A stretch of DNA of 12,272 nt from Fimbriimonadaceae bacterium (GCA_020851885.1 JADZBW010000333.1:1-12272), one strand, 5' to 3'; counted from the stretch's first letter, positions 1 to 6,212 are shown. Made by a program: numbers and translations. Notes: generated from the letters alone by a model not told the origin.

Positions 1-280
1 CCCCCGATGCCGAGGGTCCATAGGTGGCGATTCCTACCGATCTCAGATGGTCCGCCAAACCGGCAACCAGGGGATCTTCTGGACCAATTACGCACAAGTC
101 TATAGATTCAGACTTGCACAAATCCGATATCGCGCCGTGATCGCTTGCCTTGACGTCGAAGCACTCGACCTCCTCGGCGATGCCGGCGTTTCCCGGGCAG
201 GCAATGACCTCGGCTTCCGATGAGAGTTTCCAGGCGAGGGCATGTTCACGTCCCCCGGAACCGACGACCAGGATCCTCAA
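1..280 (-). CDS. purD: Phosphoribosylamine--glycine ligase, N-terminal part (partial)
   Basis: This is the first 93 codons of PurD, the ATP-grasp enzyme that joins phosphoribosylamine to glycine in purine synthesis; the rest lies beyond the left edge. Translating the complement from TTG at 280 gives MRILVVGSGGREHALAWKL, then CPGNAG and later IGPEDPLVAGLADHL. These match the PurD signature order: the GxGGREHAL nucleotide-fold loop, PGNAG, and GPExPLVxG. The TTG start overlaps the TGA stop of the upstream nuclease gene as TTGA, and AGGAG lies 8 nt upstream, which supports TTG and suggests translational coupling. There is no ATG at the right place. The identification is firm from motifs; the cotranscription is inferred from the overlap. 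Confidence 0.93.
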   Translation of the reverse strand, partial: MRILVVGSGGREHALAWKLSSEAEVIACPGNAGIAEEVECFDVKASDHGAISDLCKSESIDLCVIGPEDPLVAGLADHLRSVGIATYGPSASG

Positions 281-1656
281 AGATCGAACTCCTGATCCAT
301 GTGCGGGATCACGACTTCCCAACCTAGTTCGGTAACGATCTTATCGCGGAGGGCGGCTTGGGCCGGTGGTTCTCCATGCACGATGAACGTCTTCTTGGGG
401 GCGGCCTTGAACCCCTTCAACCAAGCCATGATCTCGCCTTGGTCGGCATGGGCGGAGAGCGAATTCAGCTTGGTGATTTGAGCCCGAACATGAATTTCCT
501 CATGGTGGATGTTGACGGTTGTCTCACCTTCGATCAGGCGCCGCCCCATAGTGCCTTGACCTTGATAACCAGTGAAGACCACGATCGTCGAGGGATCATT
601 CAGCCGGACTTTGAGGTGGTGGACGATACGCCCGCCATTGGCCATGCCGGAACCGGCAATGATGACCATCGGGCCAGACTGTCGATTCAGGGCCTTGGAC
701 TGTTCGCGATCTCGGATGAGGGTTAAGAGGTGCGGCTCGAGTGGACTGGCGTCGCCCTCGATGGCGATCTTCATGTCTTGATCGTGCTCTTCTTTCGAAG
801 AGGCATAGAGTTCGGTTGCGCTGACCGCCATCGGGCTGTCGATGAAGATCGGCATGCGCGGCATTCGGTTTTGATCCTGCAGTTGCCGCAGATAGAAGAG
901 AACTTCCTGCGTTCGGCCGATCGAGAAACTGGGGATGAGGACGGCCCCTCCGTTTTGACTGGCTTCACGGAGGATTTCTTCAAGTCGGCCAACGGTGTCT
1001 TCCTGGGCATGGAAACGATCTCCGTAGGTGCTTTCCACAACCAGGTATTCGGCAAATTCTACGGACGTTGGGTCCTTGATAATCGGGGTGTTATAACGAC
1101 CCAGGTCGCCGCCCATGAGGATTCTCTCACCGTTGTCGAAGTAGATTTCCGCGAAGCCCGATCCCAGGATGTGGCCGGCGGGCATGAATCGGAAAGTGCC
1201 GCCGCCAGGCAGCGGTTGGAAGTCCCAATAGGGAATTGCGACAAATTGTTTGAGACAGGCGTAGGCGTCCTGCTCCGTATAGAGGGGCAGCGCGGGCTGA
1301 TGTCGGGATCCATGTCGATTGGCGAATCTGGCTTCTTCTTCTTGGAGTCTGCCCGAGTCGGGCAGACTGATCTTGGAGAGGCCAAGGGTCGCCCGGGTGC
1401 AGTAGATGGGGCCCTTGTATCCCTGCTTCACAAGTTTGGGGATCATGCCGATGTGATCCATGTGGGCATGGGTCACCACCACCGCGTCGAGTTCGGTGGG
1501 TTCAAAGTGGAAAGGTTGCCAGTTCCGGTCCTTTAGCTCGCGGCTGCCTTGGAAGATGCCGCAGTCGACGAGGATTTTCTTCCCATTGAGGTGGAGCAGG
1601 TGTTTGGAGCCGGTGACGGTCTCGGCGGCGCCATGGAAGCCAATGGATTGGGCCAT
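277..1656 (-). CDS. Beta-CASP metallo-beta-lactamase RNA nuclease (CPSF/Ysh1-like)
   Basis: A 459-residue metal-dependent RNA nuclease of the CPSF-73/TTHA0252-like branch, likely cytoplasmic and acting in RNA processing or decay. In order: an N-terminal strand with GAAETVTGSKHLL, DCGIFQGSRE near residue 31, and the zinc motif THAHMDHIG (H63, H65, D67, H68). Next come AGHILGSG (third-motif His), GGDLGRYNTP (bridging Asp), the beta-CASP insert beginning at VESTYGDRFH, GSGMANGGRIVHHL, SAHADQGE (motif C His) and the terminal VHGEPPAQAAL typical of the RMMBL segment. Length fits bacterial CPSF-like proteins (about 430-470). An in-frame GTG at 1671 would add five residues, but ATG 1656 fits the family N-terminus and has TACAAT 6 nt upstream, as in leaderless genes. 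It overlaps purD by TTGA. The exact RNA substrate cannot be read from sequence. Confidence 0.9.
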   Translation of the reverse strand: MAQSIGFHGAAETVTGSKHLLHLNGKKILVDCGIFQGSRELKDRNWQPFHFEPTELDAVVVTHAHMDHIGMIPKLVKQGYKGPIYCTRATLGLSKISLPDSGRLQEEEARFANRHGSRHQPALPLYTEQDAYACLKQFVAIPYWDFQPLPGGGTFRFMPAGHILGSGFAEIYFDNGERILMGGDLGRYNTPIIKDPTSVEFAEYLVVESTYGDRFHAQEDTVGRLEEILREASQNGGAVLIPSFSIGRTQEVLFYLRQLQDQNRMPRMPIFIDSPMAVSATELYASSKEEHDQDMKIAIEGDASPLEPHLLTLIRDREQSKALNRQSGPMVIIAGSGMANGGRIVHHLKVRLNDPSTIVVFTGYQGQGTMGRRLIEGETTVNIHHEEIHVRAQITKLNSLSAHADQGEIMAWLKGFKAAPKKTFIVHGEPPAQAALRDKIVTELGWEVVIPHMDQEFDL

Positions 1657-1662
1657 GCGGGG

Positions 1663-1668
1663 ATTGTA
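1663..1668 (-). promoter_or_regulatory. Candidate -10 box for a leaderless nuclease mRNA
   Basis: TACAAT (5 of 6 to TATAAT) ends 6 nt before ATG 1656, and there is no Shine-Dalgarno sequence in between (the spacer is CCCCGC). That geometry puts the transcription start at or next to the A of ATG. No good -35 hexamer is seen at 16-18 bp spacing (CACGCA at 17), so this is tentative. It would let the nuclease and purD be transcribed separately from the metal-transport genes upstream. Confidence 0.4.
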
Positions 1669-1720
1669 CACGGGGGGAGGCCCAGTGCGTGCCGTGTGCC
1701 GAATGCGCGCCGCACGAGGC

Positions 1721-2179
1721 TCACCAGTACGGCGGGAAGCTGATGCCGTCTTTGTTCTTGTTGTCGGAATAGACTAACCGGTAGCTGTCGCAGGACCATT
1801 TGCCCTTTGCGTCCTTCTTCATATTGAAGGCGGCGAGCGGGCGGTCGGTACCGCCCCAGGTCTGTTTTTCTAGACCCACAGCGATCACTTTCGCCGTCTT
1901 GCCGGTGTACCAGATGACCTTGTAGTACTGGATGGGTCCGTTGATTTCGACATTGGCATAGGCTTCCTTCATCGGCTTTTCGATGCCCTTGACAACGAAC
2001 CTGGTGAGGATCTCTGCGTACATGTAGGGACCGCTGAAGACGAGGAACATCCATACCAGGAATGCCCGCCACGGTCGACTTTCGCCCTTGTCCTGGATGG
2101 GTCGAAACATGGTTGTGACGAACGTGAGAATGCCCGCCACGAAGAAGCATCCGATTGAATAGAAAAGCGCCCCAAACAT
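1721..2179 (-). CDS. Small two-helix membrane protein of unknown function
   Basis: I do not recognise this 152-residue protein. It opens with a hydrophobic segment (about residues 3-24, FGALFYSIGCFFVAGILTFV) and has a second one at about 38-58 (WRAFLVWMFLVFSGPYMYAE). A polar C-terminal region of some 90 residues follows, rich in Tyr, Trp and Lys (QYYKVIWYTGKTAK, KGKWSCDSYRLVYSDNK), that looks like a small beta domain. A helical hairpin anchoring a C-terminal domain at the membrane is the likely form. The start ATG 2179 has TGAGGG about 5 nt upstream. It lies 27 nt after the CDF efflux gene on the same strand, so it is probably cotranscribed with the metal transporters. A role in metal handling would be guilt by association only. 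Confidence 0.8.
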   Translation of the reverse strand: MFGALFYSIGCFFVAGILTFVTTMFRPIQDKGESRPWRAFLVWMFLVFSGPYMYAEILTRFVVKGIEKPMKEAYANVEINGPIQYYKVIWYTGKTAKVIAVGLEKQTWGGTDRPLAAFNMKKDAKGKWSCDSYRLVYSDNKNKDGISFPPYW

Positions 2180-2206
2180 TGTTACCCTCAGTCCCTACCT
2201 ATGGGT

Positions 2207-3136
2207 CTATTCCACGTTTGCAGACAATTTGTGGAGGGCCTTGGCCGGGTCGTATGGATCGACATGGATGACCACGACGGCGGGGGCGAACTTGTAGGCA
2301 ATGGCTTTTTCCAACTCATCGATCCGATCATGGGCTTGAACGACCGACCAGTCGGCGGGAACGACGACGTGCATATCCACATACCTTGTATCGCCGCTGA
2401 GACGGGTGCGAAGTCGATGGTGGCCCATCACTCCGGGATGGCTGTCAACCATGGACCGGATTTCGCTCAACTCTTCTTCAGTGAGGCTCCGATCGACAAG
2501 TTGATCGAAGGCCTGTTTGGCGAGTTTCCAGGCTCCAAAGGTCATCCAGATGGCGAGGACGATGGCGAAGGCAGGGTCGGCATAGGTCCATCCGGTGGCC
2601 TTGGTGGCCAAGAGCGCTCCGAGGACGCCGACGCTGGTGACGCAGTCGACGATCAAATGCTGGCTGTTGGACCTCAGGGCAAGGCTGCCCGTTCGGCCCG
2701 CAATCCTTTGAACGTACTTGCCGATGGCCAAGCTTGTAATCGCTGAGAAGCCCATCACCCAAACACCGACGTCGAGGTTTTGGACATGGGTGCCTTGAAA
2801 AAGCCTCTGTGTCGACTCAAAAATGACGTAGACGACGATCAGCAGGAGCATGATCGACTCGCCAAATCCGGCGAGGCTCTCGACCTTTCCATGGCCATAG
2901 GGGTGGTCTTCGTCCGCAGGTACCGAGGCAACGCGCACGCTGATGAGGGCGATCCCGGAGGCGATGATATCGGTTGCGGAATGGATGGCTTCCGAGAGAA
3001 GGCTGACCGATCCGGTCAATACAGCCGCGGCTAACTTGAGGAGCGTAAGCGTTATGTTGTACGCGAGGCTGATGCCGGCCGCGCGTTTCTTTAATCGCGT
3101 TTCCAGACTGTCGGCGGGTCGCGTCGTTGGACTCAA
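2207..3136 (-). CDS. Cation diffusion facilitator family metal efflux transporter
   Basis: A 309-residue CDF transporter, normally a dimeric inner-membrane metal/proton antiporter that exports Zn2+ or similar ions. Transmembrane helix 2 carries H52-xxx-D56 (SEAIHSATDII) and helix 5 carries H160-xxx-D164 (NSQHLIVDCVTS). HxxxD in both helices is the pattern linked with zinc-type CDFs, whereas Mn-type members usually have DxxxD. The loop DEDHPYGHGKVES is the family landmark between helices 2 and 3. The C-terminal domain (about 215-309) holds MVDSHPGV and YVDMHVVV and lines up with the cytoplasmic metal-sensing domain. The start is TTG 3136; no ATG or GTG fits and there is no good Shine-Dalgarno. 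A four-codon ORF ends on this TTG. It sits 21 nt after the NRAMP gene, so an operon is likely. Confidence 0.92.
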   Translation of the reverse strand: MSPTTRPADSLETRLKKRAAGISLAYNITLTLLKLAAAVLTGSVSLLSEAIHSATDIIASGIALISVRVASVPADEDHPYGHGKVESLAGFGESIMLLLIVVYVIFESTQRLFQGTHVQNLDVGVWVMGFSAITSLAIGKYVQRIAGRTGSLALRSNSQHLIVDCVTSVGVLGALLATKATGWTYADPAFAIVLAIWMTFGAWKLAKQAFDQLVDRSLTEEELSEIRSMVDSHPGVMGHHRLRTRLSGDTRYVDMHVVVPADWSVVQAHDRIDELEKAIAYKFAPAVVVIHVDPYDPAKALHKLSANVE

Positions 3137-3147
3137 CTAATGGCCAT
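3133..3147 (-). other. Tiny upstream ORF (MAIS) ending on the CDF start codon
   Basis: In the gap between the NRAMP stop and the TTG start of the CDF gene, the minus strand reads ATG GCC ATT AGT TGA. Its stop overlaps the TTG as TTGA, the same arrangement as at the nuclease/purD junction. A ribosome ending there could reinitiate at the TTG, which lacks a clear Shine-Dalgarno of its own. Four codons can easily arise by chance, so the role is speculative. Confidence 0.25.
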
Positions 3148-3149
3148 TA
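3138..3149. repeat. 12-bp perfect palindrome between NRAMP and CDF genes
   Basis: TAATGGCCATTA reads the same on both strands and fills the short NRAMP-CDF gap, just before the CDF TTG start. With no loop it would make a poor RNA hairpin. If it matters it would be a protein-binding site or a chance palindrome. It has no T-run and is not a terminator. Confidence 0.4.
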
Positions 3150-3157
3150 TGGCACTT

Positions 3158-4585
3158 TCAAGCGGCTTCCTGGACGGCATCGGCGGGAGCCTGGCCCTTA
3201 TAGATGAATATCACCCAGCCAGCGAAGCCTGCCATGACGATGGCGATTCCTCCCACGGACATCCATCCCGCTCCCTGCCCTCCCAGATACTCCCCAAATC
3301 TATCGGCGAGAACCTTGACGTTGAGCGCCGAGATGAGAATGCAACAGAGGGTCCCCAGAACGGTGAGCCATATTGGATTGGCCATCGCCCCCATTCGTTT
3401 CTTGCTTGCGGTGAACATGACGAGCGGAAATACGGCGAAGGGCAATTGCATGGAGAGAACGACTTGCGACAAAGTCAGCATCCCTACCGTATCGCTACCC
3501 CCTGTCGCAGAAATGAGCAGGACGGCCGGAATGATGGCCAGGCAGCGAGTGATGAGCCTTCGCTTCCATGGCGCGATGCGGAATTGGAGGAAGCCCTCCA
3601 TCACGATTTGCCCGGCGAGGGTGCCGGTGATCGTCGAGGACTGGCCGCTGCAAAGCAGTGCGAAGGCGAAAAGCGTAGCCGATGCCCCGCCGAGAGCGGG
3701 CTGAAGGAGTTTGTAGGCATCCTGCAACTCCTCGACAACGCTGCCCCCCCGATGAAAGACCGCCGCGGCAAGCACGAGTATCGCGGCATTCACGAAGAAA
3801 GCCGCCCCGAGAGCGACGATCACGTCGATCGTGGCCATCTTGGCCGCCTTCTTCTTGCCGTCCGGGGTCTGATCAAAGGCGCGCGTTTGGACGATCGAGC
3901 TGTGCAAGTAGAGGTTGTGCGGCATGACCGTCGCGCCAAGGATACCGACGGCGATAAACAGGGCTTCTGAGTTTGGCAAGGTAGGAGTCACAAGTCCTGA
4001 AGCCACTCCTCCCCAATCAGGCTTCGCCCAGAGGACGTCGACCGCGAAACACCCGAAGATCGTCGCGACGAGCGTGATCACGATGGCCTCCAACTTTCGG
4101 AATCCAAATCGCATCAACCCGAGCAGGAGCAAGACATCGAACCCGGTGATGAGGACGCCCCAAATCAAGTCGATCTTGAAGAGGAGGTTGAGAGCGACGG
4201 CAGAACCGATGACCTCCGCGATATCACAGGCGATGATCGCGATTTCGCATAGGAGCCAGAGGGCGATTGCCGCGGGTTTCTTGTAATAGAGACGGCAGGC
4301 CTGAGCGAGGTCTTTGCCGGTTGCGATTCCCAATCTCGCGCAAAGCGTTTGGAGGAGCATCGCTATCAGGTTCGAGGCAAGGATGACCCAGAGAAGGGAG
4401 TAGCCGAATTTGGATCCCCCGGCAAGGTCGGTTGCCCAGTTGCCAGGGTCCATGTATCCGACGCTGACCAGGTACCCGGGTCCAGCGAATGCCAGCATCC
4501 GCCTTATCCAGGTGGTGCCCTTCACCGGAACGGAACGGTACACGTCCGGCAATGAATGCTCTTCCGGGGGAGGCGCTTTGGTCAT
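3158..4585 (-). CDS. mntH: NRAMP-family divalent metal transporter (MntH-like)
   Basis: A 475-residue NRAMP importer that uses the proton gradient to bring Mn2+ or Fe2+ into the cytoplasm. Helix 1 carries the metal-binding DPGN (residues 46-49, in SVGYMDPGNWATDLAGG). Helix 6 carries MPHN (221-224, in GATVMPHNLYLHSS), with the Met that marks true transition-metal NRAMPs as opposed to Mg or Al relatives. About eleven hydrophobic segments follow the LeuT-fold order, and the length is slightly above the usual 410-450 because of a polar N-terminal tail. ATG 4585 is used; another ATG at 4595 is out of frame. It has a strong sigma70-type promoter 30-60 nt upstream and heads the cluster with the CDF gene. 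The exact metal preference (Mn or Fe) is inferred from family only. Confidence 0.93.
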   Translation of the reverse strand: MTKAPPPEEHSLPDVYRSVPVKGTTWIRRMLAFAGPGYLVSVGYMDPGNWATDLAGGSKFGYSLLWVILASNLIAMLLQTLCARLGIATGKDLAQACRLYYKKPAAIALWLLCEIAIIACDIAEVIGSAVALNLLFKIDLIWGVLITGFDVLLLLGLMRFGFRKLEAIVITLVATIFGCFAVDVLWAKPDWGGVASGLVTPTLPNSEALFIAVGILGATVMPHNLYLHSSIVQTRAFDQTPDGKKKAAKMATIDVIVALGAAFFVNAAILVLAAAVFHRGGSVVEELQDAYKLLQPALGGASATLFAFALLCSGQSSTITGTLAGQIVMEGFLQFRIAPWKRRLITRCLAIIPAVLLISATGGSDTVGMLTLSQVVLSMQLPFAVFPLVMFTASKKRMGAMANPIWLTVLGTLCCILISALNVKVLADRFGEYLGGQGAGWMSVGGIAIVMAGFAGWVIFIYKGQAPADAVQEAA

Positions 4586-4611
4586 TTGTAACCATGGCTA
4601 CACTTCTGGGC

Positions 4612-4629
4612 CAATGCTAGATATTATTG
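4612..4629. promoter_or_regulatory. Imperfect dyad over the NRAMP -10 box, possible metalloregulator site
   Basis: CAATGCTAGATATTATTG is an 18-bp imperfect inverted repeat (6 of 9 positions pair, outer arms CAAT/ATTG). It covers the -10 box and predicted start of the NRAMP promoter, where an MntR, Fur or DtxR-type repressor would block transcription. It does not match a consensus I can name with confidence. Confidence 0.3.
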
Positions 4630-4651
4630 TCGTCATCGGCGGGAAAGTCAA
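4623..4651 (-). promoter_or_regulatory. Sigma70-type promoter of the NRAMP operon
   Basis: On the minus strand TTGACT (4651-4646, 5 of 6 to TTGACA) is followed after exactly 17 bp by AATAAT (4628-4623, 5 of 6 to TATAAT). The predicted start is near 4616, giving a leader of about 30 nt. This is the best consensus promoter in the window. The short leader leaves no room for a manganese riboswitch, so any metal control would be by a repressor. Confidence 0.7.
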
Positions 4652-4708
4652 GGGGCTTCTGCAATTTGCCGGGACATTCGACTCGTCGGGGATTTGGTAC
4701 GGAACCTT

Positions 4709-4756
4709 GGCGGAGAATTCTGCCGTCAGTGGGATACGGAATTGCGATTCTCCGCC
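4709..4756. repeat. Perfect 10-bp inverted repeat upstream of the zinc-ribbon gene
   Basis: GGCGGAGAAT at 4709-4718 is repeated as its exact complement ATTCTCCGCC at 4747-4756, with 28 bases between. Inside the loop a second pair, CCGT 4723-4726 and ACGG 4736-4739, could form a nested stem. It ends 18 nt before ATG 4775 and contains the only -35-like hexamer for that gene (TTGCGA 4742-4747). It could be an operator or a structured RNA leader. There is no T-run, so it is not an intrinsic terminator. Confidence 0.6.
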
Positions 4757-4774
4757 GATCACTTAGTTAGCGCC

Positions 4775-5062
4775 ATGCCTCTCCGACCTCGACCCGACCA
4801 GTCCCGCCTCCGGCTTGCCGCCGCCAACCTCAAGCGATGTCCGCTTTGTGGCGCGGTGAACGCTCGGCAGAACTTCGAGTGTTTCGCCTGCAGTTGGCAT
4901 GGAGCCTTCGATCGGGATCCCCACACCGTCGAAGAAGGACTGAGCCAGTTGATCGAGCGGTGTCCTGAATTGGCAAGCACCACGAATTTGCCGGGAAAGA
5001 ACCCAACCCTTTGGGATTGGTTCACCCGACTCTTTAGACGCCGAATCGACTACCAGGCTTAG
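4775..5062 (+). CDS. Small zinc-ribbon protein of unknown function
   Basis: A 95-residue protein with a four-cysteine zinc ribbon near the N-terminus: CPLCG (Cys22, Cys25) and, ten residues on, CFAC (Cys36, Cys39) within RQNFECFACSWHGAF. The rest is a short helical stretch (TVEEGLSQLIERCPEL) and a basic C-terminus (WFTRLFRRR). Such knuckles often tether a protein to nucleic acid or another protein, but no specific family is recognised. The frame stays open upstream to ATG 4694, but that would cross the inverted repeat at 4709-4756 and gives an unlikely N-terminus, so ATG 4775 is preferred. There is no Shine-Dalgarno, and TAGTTA lies 5 nt upstream, which would fit a leaderless mRNA. It is divergent from NRAMP and its stop overlaps that of the DUF3298 gene. 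Confidence 0.7.
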   Translation: MPLRPRPDQSRLRLAAANLKRCPLCGAVNARQNFECFACSWHGAFDRDPHTVEEGLSQLIERCPELASTTNLPGKNPTLWDWFTRLFRRRIDYQA

Positions 5063-5751
5063 CGTCCCAAGAGGAGGCTGCGCTTGAACTTCGGTCCAAG
5101 TTGATTCAAGTTCAGCTTCACTTCGAAGTCGCCTGAGGCATAAGGACCCACTTCGTAGGGGTTGAAGGTCCAGGTCAACCCATCGGCATTCACCACGAAT
5201 CGCTCCGCCATTTCTGTATTCAGGGATGTCACTTGACCCTCTTTGACCCATTCGGCGCCCTGGGTTTGCTTGAGTCGCTCGATGATCAGCTTTGAAACGT
5301 GGCCGCGGCTATCGAATCCGGGGGCGAAGAAATCGGTCAAGGTCAGTTGCTTGGGCTTGCCGGCGATGAATCCAAAGTTCATCGATTGTACGCCATGGTT
5401 CGGGTGGGCTCCACCCGAGTAATCGTAGGTTGCGATGCTGAGACTGACGAGGCGCGGCGTCGATCTTACGGCTTCGACAGTGATTTCCTGCTCCCAGGGG
5501 CTGGTGGGCTTACCCAGTTCTTTGACCGCGTCTTTTGCGTTTTTGACCCAAGCAAGGTGGGATTTTGTAACGACCGACAATAGGGCAGGGTTGATGATCG
5601 AGGCCAGCGGGTGACTTTCGGCAAATTTCAGATAACTGACTTTGGCCACGTAGCATCCTGTATTAGAGGCCTGAAATTCAACCGTCTCGTAATCGGCAAT
5701 AAAGCCAGTCGCGAGTACGAGAGCAAGGAAGAAACCGAGCTTGGCGATCAT
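5059..5751 (-). CDS. Secreted DUF4163/DUF3298 domain protein
   Basis: A 230-residue exported protein. The N-terminus MIAKLGFFLALVLATGFIAD is a short signal peptide or lipid-free anchor. The middle has the DUF4163-like strand pattern, with the family landmark YDYSGGAHPNHG. The C-terminal third has the DUF3298 core (LTDFFAPGFDS, then FNPYEVGPYASGDFEV), in which the Tyr-Glu-Val-Gly-Pro-Tyr-Ala-Ser-Gly stretch is diagnostic. Relatives include the extracellular part of RsiV and PdaC-associated domains, which bind at the cell wall. No catalytic domain is attached here, so a binding or sensing role outside the membrane is most likely. ATG 5751 puts the signal peptide at the very N-terminus; an in-frame ATG at 5781 would add ten polar residues. 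CAGAAT lies 6 nt before ATG 5751. It is convergent with the zinc-ribbon gene. Confidence 0.85.
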   Translation of the reverse strand: MIAKLGFFLALVLATGFIADYETVEFQASNTGCYVAKVSYLKFAESHPLASIINPALLSVVTKSHLAWVKNAKDAVKELGKPTSPWEQEITVEAVRSTPRLVSLSIATYDYSGGAHPNHGVQSMNFGFIAGKPKQLTLTDFFAPGFDSRGHVSKLIIERLKQTQGAEWVKEGQVTSLNTEMAERFVVNADGLTWTFNPYEVGPYASGDFEVKLNLNQLGPKFKRSLLLGR

Positions 5752-5768
5752 GTCTTCATTCTGACGAT

Positions 5769-5783
5769 CGATGCGCGGCATCG
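5769..5783. repeat. Small hairpin just upstream of the DUF3298 gene
   Basis: CGATGC, a three-base loop, then GCATCG form a 6-bp stem ending 17 nt before ATG 5751. There is no T-run on either strand, so it is not an intrinsic terminator. It may affect translation or be incidental. Confidence 0.35.
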
Positions 5784-5801
5784 TTATCGGCCAGGTCGGA
5801 T

Positions 5802-6194
5802 CTACAGGGAAGTTCCGAGGGCGAGATCACGCACAATTTGCCAGCGATTGCCCATCTTGACATTGCCAAAGGTCTCCCAAAAAGGATACAGATGCTCGAC
5901 GAACAGTAGGGACTACTTCGCCGCTTGGCAGGATTTCGCGGCGACCGGGACAAAATTCCAGCTTCCCTCGGTTCTGGTGTTCGAACAATCGCACGTCTTT
6001 GGGACTTTGGCCAATGTCACCACTCGATTGGACTTCCGGTCCGAGATTCCTACAGTGGTCGGACCGACGAGACAGGCCAGATGGTGATTGCCAATCCAGC
6101 GAACCTGCCAAATGCCGTCCCTCTCATGGGTCATTTGGCGTCGACGATATGGTTGGCGCGTGCCGTCATCGACATGCCTCCAGGACGGGTTCAA
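5802..6194 (-). pseudogene. Possible decayed gene interrupted by an amber codon
   Basis: The 430-nt stretch between the MocR and DUF3298 genes has no intact convincing gene. On the minus strand one frame runs from TTG 6194 (an internal ATG is at 6134) for 93 codons to TAG at 5915-5913. It then continues in the same frame for 36 more codons to TAG at 5804-5802. Both parts read like protein: GIWQVRWIGNHHLACLVGP and SWNFVPVAA before the stop, then FVEHLYPFWETFGNVKMGNR and WQIVRDLALGTSL after it. By my count about two thirds of codons end in G or C before the stop and about 60 percent after. The break would be a single nonsense change. No family is recognised and no Shine-Dalgarno is seen. A second minus frame over 5827-6111 is also open, so coding is not certain. 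Confidence 0.4.
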
Positions 6195-6212
6195 TCCATT
6201 TCGAGCATCGAT

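Larger units (their letters stand above)
4586..4774. other. Divergent intergenic region, NRAMP to zinc-ribbon gene
   Basis: It holds the NRAMP promoter (4623-4651) with an imperfect dyad over it, and the 10-bp inverted repeat at 4709-4756. I see no tRNA, riboswitch or further reading frame in it. Confidence 0.6.

Noticed and set aside
730..1536. 268-codon plus-strand open frame
   Set aside because: It lies opposite the nuclease gene, whose motifs fix the minus strand as coding; the plus translation has no recognisable domain.
1657..1720. GC-rich interval with GTGCG/CGCAC arms, possible terminator after the small membrane protein gene
   Set aside because: The stem is short and broken, and there is no T-run on the minus strand.
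3140..3970. 276-codon plus-strand open frame
   Set aside because: Opposite the NRAMP gene; rich in Arg, Asp, Glu and His with no hydrophobic pattern or motif, as expected for a shadow frame.
4586..4616. Manganese riboswitch (yybP-ykoY type) before the NRAMP gene
   Set aside because: The predicted leader is only about 30 nt, far too short for that fold.
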